Below are positions 26,655 through 35,065 of a stretch of 49,360 nt of DNA, in pieces. The stretch's first letter is position 1; the number at the start of each line of letters is the position of its first letter. The notes under the pieces are model-generated. The model searched no databases and had not been told where the DNA came from. It saw nothing but the letters and a program-made list of their open reading frames with translations. The stretch comes from Bacteroidales bacterium (GTDB lineage Bacteria; Bacteroidota; Bacteroidia; Bacteroidales; F082): the NCBI GenBank assembly GCA_013141455.1, contig JABFQW010000007.1, positions 1 to 49,360 of the forward strand, read 5' to 3'. The position numbers and the translations under genes were made by a program.

Positions 26655-29600
26655 AGTAGTTTTCATAAACAGTGCTGATAAATCCCTCAAGTTTGCGGAA
26701 GTAAATCTTGATGGAAATGTTCATTTCATTGGAACACAAGGTGTAGGCAAAAGCACTTTGCTTAGAGCAATTCTATTTTTCTACAATGCTGACAAACAGA
26801 AATTGGGAATTCCCAGAGAGAAGAAAACTTTTGATGAATATTATTTCCCGTTTCAGAATTCATACATCGTTTATGAGGTGCAAACGGATGTCGGCCAGTT
26901 TTGTGTTCTATCTTTTAAATCACAAGGCAGGGTTGCCTTTCGGTTTTTCGATTCAGCTTTTGACAAAAACTATTTCATAGACAGCGAAGGCAGGGCATTT
27001 GAAAGTTGGGATAAGACAAGAGAAGCTTTTGGAAAGAATACCGGCTACACAAGAATGATTCACAGCTATGAAGAATACAGAAACATTCTTTACGGCAATA
27101 ATAAAGGTTTGTCAAGTGAATTTAGAAAGTATGCTTTGATTGAGAGCAAGCAGTTTCAAAATATTCCAAGAACAATTACAAATGTTTTTCTGAACACTAA
27201 TCTTAGTGCAGAATTTGTAAAGGAGACAATAATAAAATCACTGAATGAAGAAGAAATAAGAATTGACCTGACAACTTATTCTCAAAATCACCTGAAAGAT
27301 TTTGAACCCTATTTGAACGATATTAAGAAATGGACGGACCGAAATCGCAGTGGAGAAAACCAAGTTGAAAAGCAAGCTGATAATGTTTCAACTTCCTATT
27401 CAGCACTAAAATATCTTGAGAAAAAGAAAGCAGAGTTAGCTTCGCAATTAGGTTGGGCTTTGGAAAAAGTGAAAGAGCTAAAACCAAAAGTTGCGGAGCA
27501 GCTTGCAGTTGAAGAACTGAAACGAACCAAAGTAAAATCTAAACTTAGTGAACTTGATAGTGTAATTAACAAGAAGAAGGAAAAGATACAAGAGGAAATC
27601 GGAAAATACAAAAGCAAGCTTGACGAAATAAAAACCAAGCGCGAAGAATATGCTGCTTTAAAAATTGAAAGCATTATTGAAAGAGTTTCAAAGAAAATTC
27701 CGTTGGATCTGGAAAAGAGAAATTTGAACAGTGAAAAAGAAATTCTCACTTCAAAGTTTCTTGAAATTCAGCAACGGTATGAAGCGCTTCTCAATCAACT
27801 ACAAAACCAGTTGAAGGAATTTGAGAATAGCAAGCAAACAGAAAAGAACACTGCAAAGGAAAACTTGCTGCACTTCAAAGAGGAATTAACTATGCAATAT
27901 GATTTGCTTTATGAGGAAATTAGAAAACAGCACAAGGAAGAACTTGAAGTAGCCAACGTCCTTGTTAAGGAAAAGGATAAAGCAATTACAAAAAATAAAA
28001 TCAAGCGTTCCGAAGTAAAGAACAAAAGATTTCATGAAAAAGAGATTGAAGGTTGCAAAGCTGATATTTCAAACTTGAATTCAGCAATTTCAAAAGCAGA
28101 TAATGTAATTCAACAAGCGACAGAGAAAAGTAAAAACATTCAAAGGCAATGGTTGCTTGAAGAAACTGGAGTTAATGAAGACACAAAGCGAAAAGTTGAA
28201 AAGCAAAACGAACTCCAACTAAAGTTGAATTCAGCTATTTCAGCCATTGATGAAAAGATTGAGAACAGCAAAGATTCTCTTTATGGTTGGCTCAATGAAC
28301 AAGTTCCTGATTGGGATAAAACAATTGGGAAAGTAATCGACGAGGATAATGTTTTGTATAAGTCGGGCTTGAATCCAAAGAAGATTTCCAATGGAGATTT
28401 AAGCTTTTACGGAATCAGCATTGATACTAATGAGATTAGCAAAGAGGTTAAAACTGTTGCCGATTTGCAAAAAGAGAAAGACGATTTTAAGAATCAAATC
28501 AAGGCCAGTCAACAATTCATTGCTAATTTGACCAGACAATCTAATGAAGAGCTTGAAAAACTTAGAAGAAGATTTCATCCAAAAATCAAAGAGCAAAAAG
28601 AAATTATTGATACCAGCAAATACCAAAGCGACCAGAACAAAATAAAGTTAGATGAAGCAGGTGTTCGTTTAACTGACTGGAAAACTAAAGCTGCAACAGA
28701 GCAAAAGGCGGAGTTAGAACATATTGATAATGCTATTGCCAAGTTGAGTAAAGAAAAAACAATTGCTGAAGAGCAAGTTCAAAAGGTTGAAGGTGGTATT
28801 ACCAAATTGATAGATGCAAAGAAGAAAGAGAAGGAAGGAAAAATAAAAATAGAACAACAGAAATTAACTGACACTATTAGCAAGATTGATTTGCTGATTC
28901 AAAATGAGAAAACTTCAATCGATAAAAAAGAAGCAGAAATAAAAGGCAAACAGAAACAAGAACTTGACACGAAAGGAGCAGACACAAAGCGAATAGAGGA
29001 AATTGACTTGCGACTTTCTGTAATCGACCCAGAGCTTATTTTTATAGACAACAACCGGGACACAGTTGCGATTTACAACAACGATAAACGAGAATTATTT
29101 GACAAAGAAGTTGAATTCAAAGGCAAGAAAACTTTATTTGAAAAGCAGTTGGAAACTGAGCTGGCAAAGCACAAGCAACAACAAGACAAATTGATTCAGG
29201 ATATTGGACTTCATAATGCAGAGATCGAATCAATAGGAAAAACACTTGCCGCTTTTGAAACTGACTTATCAGCTTTTGAAACTTTTACAAAAACAGATGT
29301 ATATCAAACGGTTGAAACATTCATCGCTGAATACACAGTTGAAAGCAAGACAGAATTTACTTGCAGCTTTATCATTGGTGAGCTGAACACAACTGATAAT
29401 ACAATTACTAAAAGATACATTCAACTACAGGAAGCCATCAATAAATTCACAGGCAATTTTCAGGAAAACAACCTCTTCCGTTTCAGAATTAAGTTTACCG
29501 AAAGAGAGGAATACTTTGAGTTTGCCGAGATGCTAAAAGAGTTTATTGACGAGAACAAATTAAGTGAGTATAAAACAAGAGTTGAAGAAAGGTTTGCCCA

Positions 29601-30348
29601 TATCATCCGCAGAATAGGAATTGAAACAGGCGACCTCATTTCAAAAGAAGGAGAAATTAGCCAGGTAATCAGAGATATTAATAATGATTTTGTAGCAAGA
29701 AATTTTGTTGGCGCTATCAAAAGTATGGAGTTGAAGACCGATAAAAGCGCCAATAGTATTTTTCAATTGTTGGTTGAAATTAAGACCTTCAATGATGAAA
29801 ACCCTTTTGATATTGGCAAAGCGGATTTGTTCTCTTCAAACGGACAGGCAAACAAAAATGAAAAAGCCATTTCTCTTTTAAAACAATTGATAAAAGAAAT
29901 GGCATCAACCAAGGAAAAAGAAATTACACTTTCTGATTCGTTTGAATTGCTATTCAGAATTGTAGAGAATGACAATGATACTGGTTGGGTTGAGAAACTG
30001 ACCAATGTTGGTTCGGATGGAACGGATATTTTAGTGAAAGCGATGATAAACATTATGCTGCTGAATGTTTTTAAAGAGAGAGCTGCCAAGAAACATAAAG
30101 ATGATTTTCGGTTGCATTGTATGATGGACGAAATTGGAAAACTGCATCCAACCAATGTAAAAGGAATTTTGAAGTTTGCAAACGACAGAAATATCTTGCT
30201 GATAAATAGTTCTCCAACTTCTTACAACGCAACCGATTACCGTTATACCTATCTGTTAGCAAAAGACGCTAAGAATGTAACAAGCGTAAAAAGATTGGTG
30301 AGAAAAATTCAAAAGCTTGAATCTGATATTCCAACCGAAGCACAATGA
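26638..30348 (+). CDS. jetC: SMC/MukB-like condensin ATPase (JetC/MksB-like)
   Basis: A 1236-residue SMC-type ATPase, the motor that would extrude or trap invading circular DNA. Walker A is GTQGVGKST (residues 32-40, Lys38) preceded by the MukB-like start YLNKVVFINSADKSLKF. Residues about 250-950 are coiled coil, very rich in Lys/Glu. Close to the C-terminus come the signature-like GSDGTDILVKAMINIML and Walker B LHCMMDEIG (Asp1164, Glu1165), then LLINSSPT in the place of the D-loop/H-loop region. This C-terminus resembles the DUF3584 family as I recall it. It overlaps the next gene by 4 nt (ATGA). Confidence 0.88.
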   Translation: MKYLNKVVFINSADKSLKFAEVNLDGNVHFIGTQGVGKSTLLRAILFFYNADKQKLGIPREKKTFDEYYFPFQNSYIVYEVQTDVGQFCVLSFKSQGRVAFRFFDSAFDKNYFIDSEGRAFESWDKTREAFGKNTGYTRMIHSYEEYRNILYGNNKGLSSEFRKYALIESKQFQNIPRTITNVFLNTNLSAEFVKETIIKSLNEEEIRIDLTTYSQNHLKDFEPYLNDIKKWTDRNRSGENQVEKQADNVSTSYSALKYLEKKKAELASQLGWALEKVKELKPKVAEQLAVEELKRTKVKSKLSELDSVINKKKEKIQEEIGKYKSKLDEIKTKREEYAALKIESIIERVSKKIPLDLEKRNLNSEKEILTSKFLEIQQRYEALLNQLQNQLKEFENSKQTEKNTAKENLLHFKEELTMQYDLLYEEIRKQHKEELEVANVLVKEKDKAITKNKIKRSEVKNKRFHEKEIEGCKADISNLNSAISKADNVIQQATEKSKNIQRQWLLEETGVNEDTKRKVEKQNELQLKLNSAISAIDEKIENSKDSLYGWLNEQVPDWDKTIGKVIDEDNVLYKSGLNPKKISNGDLSFYGISIDTNEISKEVKTVADLQKEKDDFKNQIKASQQFIANLTRQSNEELEKLRRRFHPKIKEQKEIIDTSKYQSDQNKIKLDEAGVRLTDWKTKAATEQKAELEHIDNAIAKLSKEKTIAEEQVQKVEGGITKLIDAKKKEKEGKIKIEQQKLTDTISKIDLLIQNEKTSIDKKEAEIKGKQKQELDTKGADTKRIEEIDLRLSVIDPELIFIDNNRDTVAIYNNDKRELFDKEVEFKGKKTLFEKQLETELAKHKQQQDKLIQDIGLHNAEIESIGKTLAAFETDLSAFETFTKTDVYQTVETFIAEYTVESKTEFTCSFIIGELNTTDNTITKRYIQLQEAINKFTGNFQENNLFRFRIKFTEREEYFEFAEMLKEFIDENKLSEYKTRVEERFAHIIRRIGIETGDLISKEGEISQVIRDINNDFVARNFVGAIKSMELKTDKSANSIFQLLVEIKTFNDENPFDIGKADLFSSNGQANKNEKAISLLKQLIKEMASTKEKEITLSDSFELLFRIVENDNDTGWVEKLTNVGSDGTDILVKAMINIMLLNVFKERAAKKHKDDFRLHCMMDEIGKLHPTNVKGILKFANDRNILLINSSPTSYNATDYRYTYLLAKDAKNVTSVKRLVRKIQKLESDIPTEAQ

Positions 30349-31196
30349 AAATTCCGATCCATATCGCTGAAAAACTATTGCAACTATTGCAAGGCGGAAC
30401 CATTCCATCGAGTTTGGCAAAACATTCTTTGATTGACGATTTAGTTCTTGAAGGAATCATTGAGAGAAAAGGAAGAATAAAAAAAAATCTTTTGCTCTCA
30501 GACAGTCAGGCTTTATGCACTTATTTACAAAATATTTGTTCAATAAATGACCTTCAACAATACATTCAGGTAACCAAACTGGAAAATGTATTGAGAAGTG
30601 ATTTGGTTACTGCCACGGCTGATTCGAAGTTGATAAAGGTTAGAACCTTCAAAGGGTTTTTGATAAACTGCTATTCCCCTATTCAAGTAGCGCTTAACGG
30701 AAAACTAGTCACTCTCAATCCAATTAACGGAACTTTTCATTTCATCTATGATTTTGAAAATTTTAATCTTCCGTCACACATCACTATTGTTGGAATTGAA
30801 AACCCTGAAAACTTTCGACACATTGACCAACAGAAATATTTATTCAGAGATATTGAACCATTGTTTATAAGTCGTTACCCTCAAAACCAAAGCAAGGATT
30901 TAATCAAATGGCTCCAATCTATTCCCAACAACTATTTGCACTTTGGCGACTTTGACTTTGCGGGAATTGGAATTTACCTAAGTGAATATAAGAGGCATCT
31001 TGCAGACAGAGCTATATTTTTTGTTCCTGAAAATATTGACAGACTAATTGCTAACAATGGAAACAAAAAGCGATATGACGAACAGACAATAAACTTTGAG
31101 GTAAAATCAATCGAAGAAGATAAGCTTTTACAATTGATAGACACCATTCACAAATACAGAAAAGGATTAGACCAGGAAATTTTAATTATACAATAA
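30345..31196 (+). CDS. jetD: Toprim nuclease subunit (JetD/MksG-like)
   Basis: A 283-residue protein with a C-terminal Toprim fold. Glu152 in IVGIENPENF and the DxD pair Asp202/Asp204 in HFGDFDFAGIGIY are the metal-binding residues that in JetD cleave the DNA caught by the SMC complex. The N-terminal 100 residues (AEKLLQLLQGGTIPSSLAKHSLIDDLVLEGIIERKGR) look like winged-helix DNA or partner binding. It is shorter than typical JetD (about 380-400 residues), lacking much of the usual N-terminal arm, hence a divergent subtype. ATGA overlap with the SMC gene. Confidence 0.85.
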   Translation: MKIPIHIAEKLLQLLQGGTIPSSLAKHSLIDDLVLEGIIERKGRIKKNLLLSDSQALCTYLQNICSINDLQQYIQVTKLENVLRSDLVTATADSKLIKVRTFKGFLINCYSPIQVALNGKLVTLNPINGTFHFIYDFENFNLPSHITIVGIENPENFRHIDQQKYLFRDIEPLFISRYPQNQSKDLIKWLQSIPNNYLHFGDFDFAGIGIYLSEYKRHLADRAIFFVPENIDRLIANNGNKKRYDEQTINFEVKSIEEDKLLQLIDTIHKYRKGLDQEILIIQ

Positions 31197-31199
31197 TCG

Positions 31200-32522
31200 A
31201 TGTCTGAAACACAAAACATAGAATATAAGCAAAGTTGGCACGATGACTACCTGAAATGGGTATGTGGTTTTGCGAATGCACAAGGTGGTATAATATTTAT
31301 TGGTAAAGATGATAATGGAAATGATGTAGGTCTTGACGATTACAAAAAGCTGATGGACGACATTCCCAATAAAATCCGCAATGCCATTGGAATAATGGTT
31401 GAAGTCAACTTGCATGAAGAAACGGGAAAGCATTTTATTGAAATTGTAACACATCCGTATTCAGTTCCCATTTCGTTACGAGGCAGGTATTATTACCGTA
31501 GCGGAAGCACGAAGCAAGAATTGACAGGAGCATCGCTAAACGAATTTCTGCTAAAGAAATCAGGCAAAACATGGGATGATGTTGTAGAGCCTCGTGCCAG
31601 TTTTGACGATATTGATGAAAAGACCGTCAGTACATTTTTAAAAGCCTCAGAAAACGCTGGTCGTTTACCCGAAAATGAAGGTTTAGCATTACCCGAATTG
31701 TTTGAAAAACTTCGGTTAACTGAAAACGGACATTTGAAACGTGCAGCGTTGATTTTATTTGGCAAAGACCCGGGCAAATTCTACCCGAATACGTTTGTAA
31801 AAATTGGTCGTTTTAGAAAAGATGATACAGACATCAAATTTCAGGAAACCGAAGAAGGAAATATAATCCGATTACTTCAAGCGGTTTTAACCCAACTCAA
31901 CCATAAATTTCTGATAAGACCGATTGAATTTGAAGGAATGCACCGCATTGAAAAAGGCGAATATCCTATTGCAGCCATTCGTGAGATGCTGTTAAATGCT
32001 TTGGTACATCGCAATTATATGGGTGCTCCGATTCAAATTCGTGTGTATGAAGATAAAATAAGCATTTGGAACGAAGGCACATTACCTGATGGATTGACTT
32101 TAGATGCTTTAAAACGGTCTCATTCATCACGACCGCGCAACCCGATTATTGCAGATGTATGTTTTAGAGGTGGCTATATTGACGCTTGGGGCAGAGGAAC
32201 AATTAAAATCATTGACACTTGCAAACAAGCAGACCTTCCAGAACCTGAAATGAAAGAATTGGATGGTGGTTTTATTATTACGTTATTCAAAGACAATTTA
32301 ACGCCCGAACAACTCACTAAACGTGGGCTGAATGACAGGCAAATAAAAGCAGTTTTGTTTGTAAAAGAAAAAGGAAAGATTACTAATAATGAATATCAAA
32401 TACTCAATGATATTTCTGATAGGACTGCTTTAAGAGATTTAGAGGAATTAACAGAAAAGAGTATCCTTATTAAAGAAGGAGAGAAAAAAGGAACATCTTA
32501 TAAATTAAGCGTTGGCGGATAA
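31200..32522 (+). CDS. AlbA_2 / HATPase_c_4 protein, fifth gene of the Wadjet-like operon
   Basis: A 440-residue protein: N-terminal AlbA_2 (Schlafen-like) putative nucleic-acid-binding domain (IEYKQSWHDDYLKWVCGFANAQGGIIFIGKDD), a middle part, a GHKL ATPase-like HATPase_c_4 module at about 240-340 (AIREMLLNALVHRNY, ISIWNEGTLP, DAWGRGTIKII), and a C-terminal winged helix (LNDRQIKAVLFVKEKGKITNNEY). Families of this build act as transcriptional regulators or helicase-like accessory factors. It begins 3 nt after the Toprim gene, so it is very likely co-translated with the condensin genes, as regulator or extra effector. Confidence 0.88.
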   Translation: MSETQNIEYKQSWHDDYLKWVCGFANAQGGIIFIGKDDNGNDVGLDDYKKLMDDIPNKIRNAIGIMVEVNLHEETGKHFIEIVTHPYSVPISLRGRYYYRSGSTKQELTGASLNEFLLKKSGKTWDDVVEPRASFDDIDEKTVSTFLKASENAGRLPENEGLALPELFEKLRLTENGHLKRAALILFGKDPGKFYPNTFVKIGRFRKDDTDIKFQETEEGNIIRLLQAVLTQLNHKFLIRPIEFEGMHRIEKGEYPIAAIREMLLNALVHRNYMGAPIQIRVYEDKISIWNEGTLPDGLTLDALKRSHSSRPRNPIIADVCFRGGYIDAWGRGTIKIIDTCKQADLPEPEMKELDGGFIITLFKDNLTPEQLTKRGLNDRQIKAVLFVKEKGKITNNEYQILNDISDRTALRDLEELTEKSILIKEGEKKGTSYKLSVGG

Positions 32523-32570
32523 ATGGCGGATAAAATGTGATATGGCGGATATATGACGGATAAAATATAA
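32513..32570 (+). repeat. Short tandem repeats GGCGGATA at the end of the AlbA_2 gene
   Basis: Four close units of the form TGGCGGATAaaat (the last with TGACGGATA) begin in the last codons of the gene and extend past its stop. They may reflect replication slippage or an eroded C-terminal coding tail. Confidence 0.55.
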
Positions 32571-32988
32571 TGCTATAATCCAGCCTGACTTGCAAGGACA
32601 TTTCCAAAGCTCCACAAGCCAACGCTTTATTAAATAGCTTGCAAATAGCACAAAAGAGAAATTGCTTAAGAAAAGGCCTAACCCTTAAAAAAACGCAAAC
32701 GCACAAGACAACACAGATAAGAAAATTAAATAACATTGACACTAAACTCAATATTGACAACGGTTTACAAGGATGGAAGACAGAACACCAGTCGGTAACT
32801 TCAGCTACCCGTCAAGTGCGGTCCCGCATGTGCGGGATGGTTTTCGGTGGGTATCTTTCCGCTCGGTTCCGGTTAACCGGGATTGACAGGAAATCGCCCC
32901 TGCTTGGAGCCTCCTACGTTATGCACAATTTCAGGAGACGCGATTATGCAATTAGTAATGGATTATATCATAATAGTAAATAATTAAT
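32523..32988. other. Intergenic region with cassette-boundary repeat copy 1
   Basis: About 470 nt with no supported gene. The first half is non-coding AT-rich sequence with one GCCTAAC (about 32679), a possible lone attC-type core. The second half is the structured repeat annotated separately. An open frame of 114 codons crosses the repeat but has no family resemblance and no ribosome site. Confidence 0.6.
32793..32930 (+). repeat. attC-like structured repeat, copy 1
   Basis: It begins CGGTAACTTCAGCTACC and ends CCTACGTTATGCACAA. Inside are the hairpin TCCCGCA-TG-TGCGGGA (32822-32837), the shared GGTTTTCGGTGGGTATCTTTCCG segment start, and the palindrome CCGGTTAACCGG (32869-32880). Thirty bases at 32818-32847 are identical to copy 3. 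Confidence 0.7.
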
Positions 32989-34881
32989 ATGAAAAAAATT
33001 GGCATCTTGATACTAGGTCTGATTTTCAGCAACCTATTATTCTCGCAAGAGATTAAAATAGTAGAAGTTAAAACCAATGTAAATGAAGTAACCGTGTTCA
33101 TTGATGGAGCACAGGTTGTACGAAAAAAGAGCGTTGACTTAACGCAAGGAAAATCAACCCTAAAGTTTGTAAACCTATCTCCATTCATTGATCCAAAGAG
33201 TGTTCAGGTAAAAGTTGAAGGAGAATTAACTGTTTTATCGGTTAATCATCAGCAGAATTATTTAGACAAGATGGAACGACCAAAAGAACTTCAAGATTTG
33301 GAAAAATCGCTTGAAACCATTGATTCTAAAATCAAACAAGAGAACACATATCTTTCTATTATCAACGAAGAATTGGCATTTCTTCAGGAGAATAGAGCCA
33401 TAGGAGGAAGAAATGAGCAGATTAGCATTACCAATCTTCAACAAGTTTCTGATTTTTACAGCAACAAGCTTACCGCGTTAAAATTAAAGGAGATTGAAAG
33501 AAACAACACCATTGAAGAATTGAATGAACAAAAAACCAACATTCAAAACCAGATTAAAACATTGTCAAGTAAAAAGGAATTTCCAACAGGAGAGATACTT
33601 GTCAAAGTTGATGCAAAGAAAAATGGTAATTTTTCGTTTGAGTTTTCGTATGTTGTTGGTAATGCCGGATGGTTCCCGACCTATGATATCAGAGCAAAAA
33701 ATATCAATGAGCCAGTTCAATTGATATACAAGGCCAATGTAAAACAGGATACAAAAGAAGACTGGAACAACGTTAAATTAAAGTTTTCATCTTCCGATCC
33801 AAATGTTTCAGGCGTGGCACCTGAACTAAAAACTTACTTTTTGAATTATAATACATTACCTCCTACTTATAAACTGACAGCAAATAGTATAAGTGGTAAA
33901 GTAACCGTCAATAATGGAGAACCATTGCCAGGTGCAACTGTGATTGTTCAGGGAACTACAATTGGAACGGTAACCGACATGGAGGGGAATTATTCAATAA
34001 CGATCCCAAACAACGCCAGCCAGTTAAATTTTTCATTTGTCGGGTATAACACACAAACATTACCTATTACAGGCAACATAATGAACGTTGCATTAGAGGA
34101 AAGTGAAATGAAATTGGAAGAAGTTGTAGTTGTTGGTTATGGTACCAAAAAAAAGCATTCAATTTCAAATGATCTTCAGGGAAGAGTTGCCGGAGTGGCG
34201 GTTGGTGCAGGTTCTGACATGAAAATACGTGGGACAAGCAGTCTGGCTATCCCTGCTGCGCAAGTTGAGAATCAGACTACTGTGAATTTTGAGATTAAAA
34301 CTCCCTATACCATAAAATCAGACAACAAAAACTATACTGTTGATATTGAGTTCTATGACCTGCCTGCAATATATCAGTACTACTGTGTCCCAAAGATTGA
34401 TAGAGATGCCTTCTTAATTGCAAAGATCGTTGATTGGGAGAAATATAGCCTTTTGGAAGGAGAAGCCAATGTTTTCTTTGAGGAGACCTATGTAGGTAAA
34501 ACTCTTTTAGATGTTCGTTACGCTTCGGATACGTTAGAGATTTCATTGGGTAGAGACAAAAAGGTATCAGTCAACAGAGAAAAGATCAAAGACTTCTCCA
34601 CCAAACAATTCATCGGCAATAAAAAAGATGAAACACGGACATGGAAAACAACGGTGAAAAACAATAAAAATCAAGAAATTAATATGATTATTCTTGATCA
34701 GGTTCCTGTTTCAATGGCAGAGGATATAGAAGTAAATGTGTTAAATATTTCTGGAGCAAAACACGATGTAGAAAATGGAGAATTAAAATGGGAGTTTACA
34801 TTAAAACCAATGGACAAAAGGGAATTAGATTTAAAATATTCGGTTAAATATCCTAAATTCAGAAACTTGATTATCGAATAA
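32989..34881 (+). CDS. MuiA-like DUF4140/DUF4139 protein with an inserted SusC-type N-terminal module
   Basis: A 630-residue secreted protein with signal peptide (IGILILGLIFSNLLFSQ). Residues about 22-125 fit DUF4140 (VNEVTVFIDGAQVVRKKSVDL), then a coiled coil (about 95-195), then DUF4139 from about 225 (GNAGWFPTYDIRA). DUF4139 is interrupted at about 298-422 by a carboxypeptidase-regulatory-like module (ISGKVT, PGATVIVQGTTIGTVTD) followed by the SusC signature EEVVVVGYGTKKK and a short plug-like piece (GRVAGVAVG, IRGTSSL); DUF4139 then resumes (VENQTTVNFEIKTPY). The function of MuiA-like proteins is poorly known. It lies between two repeat copies. Confidence 0.88.
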   Translation: MKKIGILILGLIFSNLLFSQEIKIVEVKTNVNEVTVFIDGAQVVRKKSVDLTQGKSTLKFVNLSPFIDPKSVQVKVEGELTVLSVNHQQNYLDKMERPKELQDLEKSLETIDSKIKQENTYLSIINEELAFLQENRAIGGRNEQISITNLQQVSDFYSNKLTALKLKEIERNNTIEELNEQKTNIQNQIKTLSSKKEFPTGEILVKVDAKKNGNFSFEFSYVVGNAGWFPTYDIRAKNINEPVQLIYKANVKQDTKEDWNNVKLKFSSSDPNVSGVAPELKTYFLNYNTLPPTYKLTANSISGKVTVNNGEPLPGATVIVQGTTIGTVTDMEGNYSITIPNNASQLNFSFVGYNTQTLPITGNIMNVALEESEMKLEEVVVVGYGTKKKHSISNDLQGRVAGVAVGAGSDMKIRGTSSLAIPAAQVENQTTVNFEIKTPYTIKSDNKNYTVDIEFYDLPAIYQYYCVPKIDRDAFLIAKIVDWEKYSLLEGEANVFFEETYVGKTLLDVRYASDTLEISLGRDKKVSVNREKIKDFSTKQFIGNKKDETRTWKTTVKNNKNQEINMIILDQVPVSMAEDIEVNVLNISGAKHDVENGELKWEFTLKPMDKRELDLKYSVKYPKFRNLIIE

Positions 34882-34888
34882 AAACTTT

Positions 34889-35012
34889 GCATAACTTCAG
34901 CTACCCGCAAATTCTGCAGTAGTGGTTTTCGGTGGGCATCTTTCCGTCTGGTCCCGATGTAAAATAGGGATTGATAGGAAATCGTCCTCAATCCCTTACT
35001 GACCTTAATGCC
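34889..35012 (+). repeat. attC-like structured repeat, copy 2
   Basis: It begins GCATAACTTCAGCTACCC 8 nt after the DUF4139 stop and shares GTGGTTTTCGGTGGGCATC with copy 1. It contains TCCCGAT-GTAAA-ATAGGGA (34952-34970), a partner of the hairpin in the other copies with one mismatch. The right end is degenerate (CCTTAATGCC instead of CGTTATGC). Confidence 0.65.
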
Positions 35013-35065
35013 AGCCCTTAGTAATAATTATAACAAACCCATAGAGAACGAAAGAAAAAGCAAAA

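Noticed and set aside
26638-30348. SbcC/RecN-type repair ATPase
   Set aside because: No SbcD nuclease gene nearby; the MukB-like start, the two small upstream subunits and the downstream Toprim gene point to a condensin.
30345-31196. Topoisomerase VI A (Spo11-like) or OLD-family nuclease for the Toprim protein
   Set aside because: No ATPase domain in the protein and no TopoVI B partner; order and overlaps with the SMC gene fit JetD/MksG better.
32793-32930. Group II intron 3' end or domain V as explanation of the structured repeat
   Set aside because: No domain V-like catalytic triad hairpin of the usual form and no reverse transcriptase gene near any copy.
32639-32983. 114-codon open frame across the structured repeat
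   Set aside because: It runs through hairpin sequence shared with non-coding copies, has no ribosome site and no protein-like pattern.
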